A stretch of DNA of 64,000 nt from Stomoxys calcitrans (lineage: Eukaryota; Arthropoda; Insecta; Diptera; Muscidae), in assembly GCF_963082655.1 (NCBI RefSeq), contig NC_081555.1, positions 92,147,819 to 92,211,818 of the forward strand, in the 5' to 3' direction. The position numbers were made by a program, and so were the translations under genes. The notes under the pieces were generated by a model. The model saw only the letters and a list, made by a program, of their open reading frames with translations. It had not been told where the DNA came from and did not search any database. Numbering within the stretch: the first letter of the stretch is position 1; the number at the start of each line of letters is the position of its first letter. Positions 10,706-21,085 of the stretch are shown in pieces.

Positions 10706-11264
10706 AGTTTCAACGGAGGATAAGATGACTCTCCTCTTATAGTCTTCTCAAGTTTCTCATAGTCCATATTTTTTTTCTTTATCTTTTCACCTACACTTGT
10801 TTTTCAAGCAAGAATAGCAAAAGAGGCCTCGTTAAGTTTCTCGTGAACTCACCTTTCATGGTGGGCTACCCATTCAACCTTAACCTTATTTTTTCCATAA
10901 ACAATTTTTCACTGATATTCCATTATTTCCTATTTTTTCGATTGTGGTCCACTGTGCGACGACACATACGACAGATAGTAACTTAGCCAAGCCACAATTA
11001 ATTTGAAATTCTTTCCCAAATGATTTTTTATTGCTGCCGCCTATAAGGCTTTTCACCACATCCTTTGTCTAAGATGCCAAGAGATTTTCTTGTGACCTAC
11101 CAATACTAGTGTTGGCCTGTCTTATAGTATCTTGGCATTCGTTGGCATTTTCGTTACATCCTCTTATGCTTCCGTATATTCCGCAGAACATTTCTTTATT
11201 TACACCTTTTTCTATGTTCGCAGCAAAATGTAAAACAAATACTAAAGGAATTACACAAAAAGAC

Positions 11265-11284
11265 AGAGAGAGAGAGAGAGAGAG
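11265..11284. repeat. (AG)10 microsatellite
   Basis: Uninterrupted AG dinucleotide run. Confidence 0.95.
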
Positions 11285-11347
11285 GGGCAACATCAGTTTA
11301 TCTATATGTGTGCTTTAAGTTACAGGAAGCCTGCATTCTCAAGGAAT

Positions 11348-11375
11348 GCCGGCCGGCCGGCCGACCGACCGACCG
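11348..11375. repeat. Compound (GGCC)n/(GACC)n tetranucleotide repeat
   Basis: Three to four GGCC units are followed by three GACC units. It is strikingly GC-rich against AT-rich surroundings. Confidence 0.9.
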
Positions 11376-11654
11376 GGTAAGAAGCTCCACAAGCAGTATT
11401 CATGTTTACGAGAATACCTCCCTGCTTTTTTATTACAACATGACTCATGTTGCCAACTTTAAGTTTATAGGTGTTTTTTTTTATTCTCTCCTCATATAAG
11501 ATTTTATTGTTTTATAAGGGGTGGGTATGATAAGGGTAAGGAGAATTGGCAGAAGGATGACTTTTTTCATAGTACAAGGCTAGGAGAAATCTATAAACTG
11601 TGGTGAGTCTTCTCCATGAAAGGTAAAGTTGGAGAAGAAAGACAAGGAAAGGCA

Positions 11655-12425
11655 CTAAGTTCGGCCAAGGCGAACTTTGGATACATACCACCTCGGATGG
11701 GTGTATATATTAAGCACATTTCGTCAAAATTCGGCGAAAAATGCAACATCTATCGCAGAGGTTAACATATCCGCCTATGACGCTGAACACCTGTTTTCGA
11801 ATCCTGGCGAGAACATCTTAATGCTGTCGACATTTGTGAAACTTCTAAAAACTTCTCCACAAAGAGGTGTATACATGCGGCCGTTCGGACTCGGCTATAA
11901 AGAGAAGGTTGAATCGGATGGCACTCAGTGATATGTGAGAAGTTTGCCCCTGTTCCTTATTGAAAAATTTCTGTCAAATCGGATAATAATTGCAACCTCT
12001 AGAAGCTCAAGAAGTCGAATCCAAAATCGGTTTATATGGAAGCTATATCAGGTTATGGGCCGATTTGAATCGTACTTTGCAGATTTATTAGAATTCAAAA
12101 CAAAACACCACGTGCGAGACTTCACCTAAATCGGAAAAGAATTGCGCCTTCAAGGAGCGTAGGAAGTCAAATCGGGAGATCGGTTTATGTGGCAACTCTA
12201 TCAAAACATAGACCTATTTGGCCCATTTACTAACCCAACTGACCCACACTAATAGGAAGTATATATGCAAATAATCAAGCGCCTGGCTTAATTCCTTCGA
12301 AAACTAGCGAGCTTTCGACAGATAGATAAGCGGACAGAAAGTTTGACGGACATTGCCAGATTGACTTTAAATGTCATGCGATCAAAAATATATCCACTTT
12401 ATGGTGTCTTAGACCAATATTTCAT
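11655..12425 (-). repeat. Mosaic 153-bp-repeat element split by a SINE
   Basis: It begins like the family B right end in reverse (AAGTTCGGCCAAGGCGAACTT, with a mispaired palindrome, then TACCACCTCGG). After the SINE it continues with family A monomers (CAAATCGGATAATAATTGC, AATCGGTTTATATGG) and ends with the leader block AGATAGATAAGCGGACAGAA and TATATCCACTTTATGG. The combination of a B-type end with A-type monomers is unusual. Confidence 0.7.
11740..11962 (+). mobile_element. SINE, internally deleted
   Basis: The head (ATCTATCGCAGAGGTTAACA), B box region (TTTTCGAATCCTGG) and tail (GAAGTTTGCCCCTGTTCCTTA) are present, but parts of the body are missing (about 220 bp against about 310). It interrupts the mosaic repeat element. 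Confidence 0.82.
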
Positions 12426-12500
12426 GATGCAGGATGTTGGAAGGGATAGAACTGACATTCCAAGAGAATCAGTTCTCCCGAAGATCATTACACTGCTAAA

Positions 12501-14400
12501 ATGGTGAAGAAGAAAAAGAGCTCTCCGCTCTTAAGTACTCTGGGAAAACCAAGCCAGCCATTCCGCAATGGGGACTCCAGACAGTGTTCTGCGGAGGGAG
12601 ACAAAGTCGGAACAAAAACGAAGAAAGCGCGCACACACACCCTTGAGTTTTCATGAAGGACTGTGACTTCCAAAAGGAGGCCGCAGCCATCACGGAAGGG
12701 GAAGATGGCCGCTCAGAAAGGTAAGGAACCGCCCTCTTACACCATAGTGATAAGGAAGCACAACAGAGATGAGATGATCATCGGTCACAATCGGAGGATC
12801 TGGTTAAAGAGCGGATTTTCGAACATGTGTGGAACTCTGTAGAGGGTCCATCCATACAAATGATGAGGAGCTGCGAATACAGAGGGGACATCTTTACACT
12901 GCGTTTAGCGGAAGGAGAAGATGGCCGCTGAGAAAGATAAGGAGTCGCCCTCTTGCGCCAGAGTGGCAAGGAAGCACAACAGAGATGAGATGACATATGC
13001 AGTCATCAATATACGCTGTGCATCCGGGTAGGATTCCATCAGATCATCAGTCCCAAGTGGAGGATCTGGTTAACGAGCGAATTTTCGAACATGTTTTGAA
13101 CTCTGTAGAGGGTCCACCCAATCAAATGATGAATACAGAGGGGACATCTTTACAAGCGTTTAGCGCCGGCGGAATGTATTGATACCGTCAAAAAGCTCGC
13201 CGGACGGCGCAAAGCTTGACCTGGTGAGAAAGATGGATATCCCCCAGCTCACAAAGGCCACGGTCTTCATTAAGGGATGGGACAGTAAATTTGCGATGGA
13301 ACGCATGTTGGGATTCCTGGCCGAGCAAAACCAAGGTTTGGTCGCAGAAAAGTGGGAGGTCTTCTATAGGGAAGAGAAGAAGGAAGGAACTCTCCTTGTG
13401 TTTGGCATTGATCAAGTCTCCGTGGCAAGTTTGGCTAAGACTAAAGGCTGCACCCTGCCTTTAGTCTACGAGAACAAGGCTGTCTTTTTTAAGATTAGGA
13501 AGACTAGGATTGACAGGAATCCTGATATTGAGACATCAGATCGTGCAGTAGCAGGTGACTCAATACCGCCTAACAAACAGAAGGCTGACGACGAGACCAC
13601 TACCGACTGTCCCAACTATGGGAAGATTAGGATAAGCAAAGATCCTTAAATCAAAACATTAGGAAGTGCAGGGGCGAGAGACTCAACACAGCCTGACGAA
13701 CAAGAACCCGACAATGGAACCATTACCTACTTTATGAAGACTCTGAAGACTAGAAAAGGCAAAGAACCTAATACTGAAACATCAGCCAATGCAGTGACAG
13801 GGAAGTCAATACAAATTAAAGAACGGGGTGCAGGCGATGAGGTCATCCCCTACACCCAAGAAGCCCACTTACTTAAGATTTGGAAGACATGGATAGGCAA
13901 TGCAAATTTGGCATATTCTGCACAAGAACATTCCACTAAGGAACAAGGGCAAACTTCTCACATATTAATGAGTGCAGTCCGATTCAAGTTTTAAGCTCAA
14001 TGATAAGGGGCCTCCTTTTTATAGTCCTAACGGCGTGCCGCAGTGCGACATCTCTTTGGAGAGAAGTTTTACATGGCATAGTACCTCACAAATGTTGCCA
14101 GCATTAGGAGGGGAAAACCACCGTTTGAAAATTTTTTCTGATGGTCTCGCCAGGATTCGAACCCAGGCATTCAGCGTCATAGGCGGACATGCTAACCTCT
14201 GCGCTACGGTGGGCTCCTATGAATAGGCAAAGATCCTAATATTGTACTATAAGGCAATGCAGAGACGGGAAACTCAATACTGTCTAACGAACAGGGATCC
14301 GATGATGGAACCATTACAGACATTATCAAGAATCGGAAGACTAGGATAGGCAAAGAAAAAGAGCTATGGACGACCCGGAATAAAGTTTCCGGACTGAACC
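12501..14400 (+). pseudogene. LOA-like LINE ORF1, degraded
   Basis: A plausible start is ATG at 12501 (MVKKKKSSPLL). The best preserved stretch, 13179-13649, reads GWDSKFAMERMLGFLAEQNQ ... LVAEKWEVFYREEKKEGTLL and resembles the DUF4780-type domain found in ORF1 of LOA and related fly LINEs. That protein is thought to bind element RNA. A part of the N-terminal region is tandemly duplicated (about 12701-12910 and 12917-13165). The C-terminal part consists of about five units of about 120-140 bp starting near 13497, 13620, 13740, 13882 and 14334. Stops at 12657 and 13647 and the SINE kill the frame. The domain name is from memory and was not checked. Confidence 0.6.
13901..14218 (-). mobile_element. 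tRNA-derived SINE inside LOA ORF1
   Basis: A full-length minus copy with the B box readable as GATTCGAACCC in plus sense. The target duplication is ATGGATAGGCAA at 13889-13900 and ATGAATAGGCAA at 14219-14230. The LINE was therefore in place before the SINE. Confidence 0.93.
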
Positions 14401-14529
14401 ATATCAACTACCAGTTATTCTATGCTAATACTGGTATTCGGCCGGGGACTTGTCATAGATATTTGTCATAGAAATTTTAATTATATATTTTCCCCAGAGT
14501 TGTCAACGTCGGATGCAACAGTGGTGTAA

Positions 14530-17500
14530 CAGGGAGACGGTGGAGTATACCTGGCATCGCTATATCTGCTTTTGGACTCTCCGACACCGCCACTTACATC
14601 GGAGCTGCAACGGCTGGTGAGGAAAGCAAAACAGACTGGAAACGAGGTACTAATAGGGTGCGATGCGAACTCTCACCACATTTCGTGGGCTAGTACCAAC
14701 ACTAATAAGCGGGGCCATGCCCTGGCAGAGTTCTTGAATACTAACGACCTAATAATATTTAATATTGGCAGAACCGCTACTTTGTGAATAGGATTAGAGA
14801 GGAGGGTTTTAGATGTGGCGTTTTCAACCAAGTGGACAAAATTCGGAAGACTACGCAGAAGAAGACTTGGGATAGATAATTCAGATTCCAAGCATAGAAG
14901 ACATTGACGGCAATATCAACGGGATTCCTACTGCACTTGTGGGGCTTTTCGAAGATAGTTGTCCTCTTTGAGAATGGAAATCAGCCCAAGAAAAGCCCTG
15001 GATGTTCGGGGAGATTCGCAAGATTGGGAAAGAGGTCCGCAGACCTATTAAGAGAGCACGTCGTAAAAAAGCGGAAGTTTATTGGGATCTGTATTACACA
15101 CGGCTCAAGAAATACAATAAGATTACCAGAGCGGCAAAACGTGCCTCTTGGAAGTTTTTCTGCGAACAGGTCGATAGCGCTAATGACGCCGCCAAGATAA
15201 AAAAGTTTCTCTCAAAAACCCATGTCCAAACTGAGACTTTAGTAGACGACATAAGAGTGAGAGCAGAGACAACGGAGGACATGTTGAGGCTCTCGATAAA
15301 AACCCATTTTCCACAGGATTCGACAGGACTCATGGATACACCTGAATTTTGGAATTATGACGTTGATCGAAGCTTTTTAATTAAGGATTTTATGATGAAG
15401 GAATCCTTGAGGAGCTTCAAACCATTTAAGTTACCAGGACCTGATGAAATATTTCCGGCCTTTCTACAGAAGGAGGCAGACCATCTGGCGTTCCACCTGG
15501 CCAATATTTTCACAGCGTGCCTAGGAATTGCATATACTCCAAAAGCCTGGCAGGAGACAGGGGTGGTGTTTATACCCAAGCCCGTCAAGGCAAATTATTC
15601 GACATCAAAGGCCTTCAGACCCATAAGCCTTACGTCCTTTCTACTCAAAACCATGGAACGTATTATGGAAACCACGATAAAGAGTATGACATCCAGCAAA
15701 CTGTTCAAATACAAACAGCATGCCTATGTCAAGGAAAGATCGGTGGAGACTACCCTGCACTAGGTTGTGCATAAAATAGAAGAATCCATCGATGGCAAAA
15801 CGTACACCCTGGCGGTATGCATTGACATCGAGGGGTTTTTTAGCAATATGCGGACCGACACATTGATCCAATCCTCAGACTAGTATCGGGTGAACCCGGT
15901 CCTTAGAGTCTGGATAAACTATGTGCTAAGGAACAGGAGCATAAATTGTGTGTCGCATGGCATATAAGGGAGAAAGTGGCACAAGGCACGCCACAGGGGG
16001 GCATTTTATCGCCACTGCTATGTGTGACCACCATAAGTCAATCCCATGGCAGCCATGGTTGTATGTACCGGATTGACCCCATGAATTCCTTCATCGGCAG
16101 GGGCTGCCGCCTTAGTGTACCACACACTGCTACTACAACAACCACCATAAGTAACCTATTACGGATGCTGGCGTTGTTAAAATACTTCTAAGGGATAATG
16201 ATCCGAACCAGCTATGCAGAAGGGCCGAAAGGGTCTGGCAGGTATCACAAAACTGGGCTAGACCTAGGGATCTCAATGTTAACCTGGAGAGACTGGTATC
16301 TGCCTATTCACGAGGAAGACGAAGGTGGACCAATTTGAACGATTTCGATTTCATAAAGTTCAAATACTTAGATGTGATCTTGAACAGGAATCTGAATTGG
16401 AAGTGTCACATTCGAGAGCGTAACGAGAAAGCTCACAGATGTTGGACACAATATAGACGGGCCTTAGTCTTGAAATGGGGCCTGATACCGAGGACAGTAC
16501 ACTGGCTCTACAGAAGCGTGATTAGAGCAATAATTGCTTACTCCTCAGCAGTTTGGTGGACTACTATGGAGAAAAAGTGCAACAAAAGGACCATACAACA
16601 AGTTCAGAGAACATGTTGTCTTGGCACTAGCGGAGCGATGAGGACCAAGTCCATTAGGACTCTGGAGATATTCTAGATATCCGACCCATAGACATACAGA
16701 TTAAGTGTGAGTCAGCCACTGCAGCTATGAGACTTAAGATGATGGGAAAATGGATTGAGGATGGGAGCAGCTCATACCATCGCGGAATAACCGAGGCGAC
16801 GATAGGGAACCAGGGGGGAATGGAAGGTTTCCTATCGAATACCTGAGTCGTCACTTGAGGTCGAGTACGAGGCAATGCTGCCATCGGCACAGTCATGGAT
16901 TGACGGAACCCTAGTATTGTCATCTGGAAGATCATATTACACGGATGGATCAAAGCTAGAGGACAGAGTAGGCCTGGGGGTCTACATTGAGAACCCAGGG
17001 ACTGAGATATGTTTTAGACTGTCTGACCATATACCGATTCGGCAGGCGGTGATCTGGGAGAACACGGAATGCGTGAGGTGGTGTGGTGTTAACGCGAGGA
17101 CGTCGAGTGTGAACATCTTTACCGACAGTAAAATTGTCAAAGGACAATAACAACCAGGACGGTAAGATTACGAACAGTCTTGCAGTGTAAGAAGGAGATT
17201 AACGCCTTCTCTGAGGATGGAGAAATCCGCATTGTTTGGGTACCGGGCCCTCACGGAGTAACTGGGAATGAGAAATCAGACGATTTGGTAGGTAAGGCCA
17301 GAGAACAGCCATCAACAAACTTGGTTAACCCGAAAACTTTCGGGTCGATGCAGTCTGAGTTAAGGGAGTGGGTGACGAATGCGCATTTAACTTTATGGGA
17401 CAGCGAAACGGTCGGTAAGATGGCGAAAATCCCATGGGGAGATCCAGATCGTGAGAAGACCGTGAGGCTATTACCGAATGGAAGTAAGAAGGAGGTCAGT

Positions 17501-17660
17501 ATATCTTTCGGTATCACAACGGGACACATAGGACTACGAGCTCACTTATGAAAAATCGGTGCGGCAAGTGATAGCATGTGTAGGGCATGCGGATAAGATG
17601 ATGAGACGTTAAAGCATTTCCTTTGTCATTGCCGGGTTTTCGCGTTTTACAGATATCTGC
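14530..17660 (+). pseudogene. LOA-like LINE ORF2 (endonuclease-RT-RNase H), broken
   Basis: Domains in order: endonuclease C-terminal half near 14545-14790 (GVYLASLYLL, GCDANSHHISW); RT thumb/finger start at 15002-15763 (LPGPDEIFPAFLQKE, FRPISLTSFLLKTMERIM, KQHAYVKERSVET); palm near 15770-16210 (AVCIDIEG-like, GTPQGGILSPLL); post-RT region 16335-16676; RNase H at about 16920-17400 (YTDGSKLEDRVG, NIFTDSK, then a VPGPHGVTGN block); and a CRACG-type Cys/His box near 17570-17640. The YADD catalytic box is lost by a deletion next to the insert at 16039-16140. The RNase H Glu is replaced (QAVIW where the paralogue at 56.9 kb has QAEIR). Stops, frameshifts and insertions make it non-functional. Confidence 0.85.
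16039..16140 (+). mobile_element. 102-bp retroposon-like insert with 12-bp target duplication
   Basis: The sequence between two exact copies of ACCACCATAAGT (16027-16038 and 16141-16152) is absent from the paralogous LOA copies at 24.1 and 57.7 kb. It ends in a CTGCTACTACAACA tail, and CCTTAGTGTACCACACACT lies just before. It looks like a 5'-truncated SINE of a family different from the main one. Insert plus duplication is 114 bp, so the surrounding frame is kept. Confidence 0.75.
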
Positions 17661-17665
17661 ACTTA

Positions 17666-17902
17666 TTGGGTTGCCCAAAAAGTAATTGCGGATTTTTTAA
17701 AAGAAAGTAAATGCATTTTTAATAAAACTTAGAATGAACTTTAATTAAATATACTCTTTTTACACTTTTTTCTAAAGCAAGCTAAAAGTAACAGCTGATA
17801 ACTGACAGAAGATAGAATGCAATTACAGAGTCACAAGCTGTAATAAAAATTTGTCAACGCCGACTATATGAAAAATCCGCAATTACTTTTTGGGCAAACC
17901 AA
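17666..17902. mobile_element. mariner-type MITE (copy 1)
   Basis: Terminal inverted repeats of about 30 bp start TTGGGTTGCCCAAAAAGTAA, with the right end slightly mutated (GGCAAACCAA). The element is about 237 bp, has no transposase ORF and is flanked by TA at 17664-17665 and 17903-17904. The ends resemble mariner elements of the mellifera group as I remember them. Removing the MITE and one TA restores the length seen in the paralogous LOA fragment at about 45.2 kb. Confidence 0.93.
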
Positions 17903-18075
17903 TATATGGGCACATAATACCAGACATGAACCAACTTAAGGATTTTGTAAGTAGCATGGAATTCCTAACTTAAAATTTTCATTTTCGAGGTCACGTTTTA
18001 GTAGTCAGAGCGCCAGTAATCGGATTTACTGTCTTAGGTGTGTGTCCACATTGGCATGGGCTAACCTAACCTTTA

Positions 18076-19059
18076 CAATTTTTATGTGAAATTGTAATTA
18101 CCTTACCCTGTTATTGTTGTTGAAAATTCCATCCTTTCCGTTTGCTACCATATTACTCTGTCGATTTATCGATAGTTTAAAATATTTTTCTTCTTAAATT
18201 TGACTTGCCTGATTTTTCCAACACCCCTTTTGTGCCTGCATATAATAGTTCTCGAAACGTTGGCAACATTCATTTAATTTTTATGCATTTAAGCTGTAAA
18301 ATTTGTTTGTCCTTGTGTATCGCAAATACATTTTCACATTTTTGCATCTTCTATTCTACTGCCACGTTGTATAGTAGCATAATATTACAGCTTACAGCTT
18401 TCTTAAGTTGCATATGTTTTTATTGCAAATGGGTCGTTGATGTTGACGCTTTCATTGCTGCACACTACCCTCTGACGTTGTTATTGCGAGCCATGTTGCT
18501 AAAGCTGTTGTTGGTGTGATGTTGGCCTACTACTGTTGTATGTGTAGCAGCAATTGTTTTTTGTTGTTTCTGTAATGCCATATTAATATCATAAAGTAAC
18601 TGACAATGATGATGATGGCGGCAATGGCGACGATGTCGATGACGACGGCCAGAAGGCACTGCAACATGCAGCATAAGGTGCTGGTGGATAACATAGTCAG
18701 GATGCTTGTTGGGTCGTTTCTTTCCGGCCCAAAAACTCGGACTATGTATGTCTTTCTTTTTAACCATTTCTCTTTTTGTTATCTGCTGTTTTCCCTTCGG
18801 AGGTGTTTTTTTTTTTACTTCAAAGCTAAAATGAAATCGAATTTTCCTGGAAAGAATTTGTAAGATTTTCATTTTCATAATGCGCATTTTCCACAAACAC
18901 ACATTAACGGCGAATATCAAGTATAAGATGAAAGAAGCCTATATGAAGGCTTCACTTAAATGATATAGGCTTACAGTTTGGAGAAATAATAATTTGTAAA
19001 ACTTAACCTACACCCAAAAAAGTAATTCGTTATACATAAAAGAAATTTTCGACAAGTAT
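18076..19059. other. Unique AT-rich DNA, no gene seen
   Basis: No transposon domain or RNA gene. A 151-codon open frame on the minus strand (18465-18920) is dominated by low-complexity His/Arg/Lys runs and is not accepted as a gene. Confidence 0.45.
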
Positions 19060-21085
19060 TTTTTTTCAATCCGCTAAATCAGACAAGTTCTCAAAGAAAT
19101 GGGAATCTAAAATGGAACTCCTTCTGACTGTCAGTGCGGAACACACACACACATCAGATGTTCTATGGTCTTTTCCTCCTCGACGTTCTCACAGCTTCGG
19201 CAAAATTTGTTACAGGCCACCATTAGTCTGTCAGCATGTTTTCCGATCAGACAATGACCTGTCATGACGGACAAAATGACTGAGACATCTGTTCTAACCA
19301 GCGACAGCAAAATGGTAGACCTCTTCAAGTCTAGGCTAGGCCACACCATTTCGAAATGCTCACAATCCCCACTTTGTGACCATTTATCATCCATTGCCCT
19401 TCAGGCGAGGTCCTGAAAACTTAGCTTACATGTTCCTAGAGGCATACCCACAGATTCAAGTGTCCCTGGAATGTGTAACGTAGTTCCCAGTCTCGCTAGC
19501 TCGTCCGATTTAAAATTCCCTGGGATATCTCTGTGGCCTGGCATCCAGAGCAGGTGAATTTTGAACAGTTGGGCTATCTCGGCAGTCGAGGGCGGTTTTT
19601 GAATTCAGAAATACGTTCTCCAGGGATTCAATGGTTGCCTGGCTGTCTGAGAAGATATTTATGCCAATTTCCTTAATTGCAAGAATCTCTGCTTGATACA
19701 CACTGCAGTGGTCGGGTAACCTTTTCGATATGACCAGTTCTTGATCTTTAGAGTACACCCCAAAGCCCACCTGGTCGTTTAGTTTGGAACCATACGTATA
19801 GAAGTCTATGTAACTTCTCTTACCAGGGATATCGTAGTTCCAATCGGTTCTATCAGGAATAGTGGCACACTTTTTATCAAAAAGCGGCTCAGGTAGGGTG
19901 TAATCCACACTGCCTGGAATACCGGATATTGTATCAAGGATAACACAGTGTGCGTAGCCGCTACATGACAAAAGAGAAAGCTCCTTTAGCCGCACAGCAG
20001 TGGGCCACTATGTCAGTGCATCAGATGGTGTCGTCCTCAGTGCGGCTGTGATGCACAAACACGCCATACTTTGGATCCGGTTGAGTATTAAAGTTGTGAT
20101 GCACAAACACGCCATACTTTGGATCCGGTTGAGTATTAAACGGTAGGTGGATTTTTGAAGTGCCGTCCACCAGAGCACAACACCATATAGCATAATAGGT
20201 CTGGCAACTGTAGTATATACCCAATGCATGACACGCGGTCTAAACCCCCAAATGTTGCCAATGGCTCTCTTGCAGGTGTAAAGGGCAAAACTTGCCTTTC
20301 TTGCCCTTTCTAAAATGTTGGATTTGAAGTTCAACGTCTGTCCTGCACGGATTTGCGCCTTGACCACTTTCGCTAGCCCACTTTGCTGTGGCACGTAGAT
20401 CTTCCTTAAGCATATTTCTTAGAGTGCTGGGAAACTTTCCCTAACCGTTATAGCCACATCATCAGCATACGTGACTACTTTACACCCCTTTCTTTCAGAT
20501 ACAATAATATATTGTTAAAGGCTATGTCCCAAAGTAGAGCAGACAGTACACCTCATCTTTTTAGATCTACAGATCCCAACTTTATAAACTTTCTTAGTAT
20601 TGAGGCCTACAAACTCCCGCTTCTTCATGATTGACGTCGGTTTTACATTATTGAAGGCACCTTCAATGTCAAGAAATTCTACCATTGCGGAGAGAATCAT
20701 CTATGTAGTCGACTAGGTCGTGAAAGGCTGTTGCAGTGGATTTGCCTTTGCTATAGGCATGCTGTTGCCAAGGCAGGCAATCTCTAGGGATCTTTGCTCT
20801 AAGACCTGTTTCTATCGACCTCTCAAAAATCTTCAGCATGAAGGATGACAGCCTAATAGGGCGAAAATCTTTAGCTTTCGTATGGTCCTGGTTTCCTGTT
20901 TTCGGAATGAAAATGACCTTTGTGTCCCTCCATCTCACAGGAATATACGACATACTGATACAAGCAGAGTATATCCACTTAGGCCTAGGAGCCAGTCTGT
21001 CGGTGTTACATCATCAGGGCCTGGCGACTTAAAATAGACGAAACTATTATCGCTCAAAGGATTTTCGCAATTCAGATGCAATTGA
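19060..21085 (-). pseudogene. Second LOA-like LINE family, ORF2 remnant
   Basis: Minus-strand pieces in order: RT start near 21060-20940 (KSPGPDDVTPTDW), the block at 20953-20669 (WRDTKVIFIPKTGNQD, KDFRPIRLSSFMLKIFERSI, QQHAYSKGKSTATA), palm start near 20680 (EFLDIEGAFNNVKPTS), post-RT 20394-20008, RNase H 19995-19510 (FYTYGSKLNDQVGFGVYS, QAEILAI, NIFSDSQATIE) and C-terminal Cys/His box 19394-19131 (FCRSCENVEEEKTIEHLMCV). The RNase H TDGS is TYGS, losing the first catalytic Asp. The RT catalytic box could not be read. Stops and frameshifts separate the blocks. It is distinct from the first LOA family by its GHCLIGKHADRL signature. Confidence 0.82.
20048..20143. repeat. 48-bp tandem duplication inside the LINE
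   Basis: GTGATGCACAAACACGCCAT and the next 28 bases occur twice at exact 48-bp spacing. They encode a doubled LILNRIQSMACLCIT segment on the minus strand. The near identity of the two units implies a recent event. Confidence 0.92.

Larger units (their letters stand above)
10706..11654. other. Unique DNA with simple repeats, no gene seen
   Basis: No transposon domain, tRNA or convincing exon. Two simple-sequence tracts lie inside and are listed separately. Confidence 0.45.
12426..18075 (+). mobile_element. LOA-like LINE, near full length, dead (copy 1)
   Basis: ORF1 remnant, endonuclease, RT, RNase H and C-terminal Cys/His box occur in the expected order, followed by a 3' end with the GTCAGAGCGCCAGTAATCGG ... 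CTAACCTAACC sequence shared with the other LOA fragments of the window. Three later insertions lie within it: a SINE (13901-14218), a 102-bp retroposon-like insert (16039-16140) and a mariner MITE (17666-17902). Many frameshifts and stops break the frames. The 5' limit is set only by the end of the preceding repeat element. Confidence 0.8.

Noticed and set aside
17666..17902. Active mariner transposon
   Set aside because: Only about 237 bp with inverted ends. There is no transposase frame in any of the four copies.
18465..18920. 151-codon minus-strand open frame rich in His/Arg/Lys
   Set aside because: Low-complexity composition caused by repeated ATG/GTTG words, overlapped by an 85-codon frame on the other strand, and no domain.
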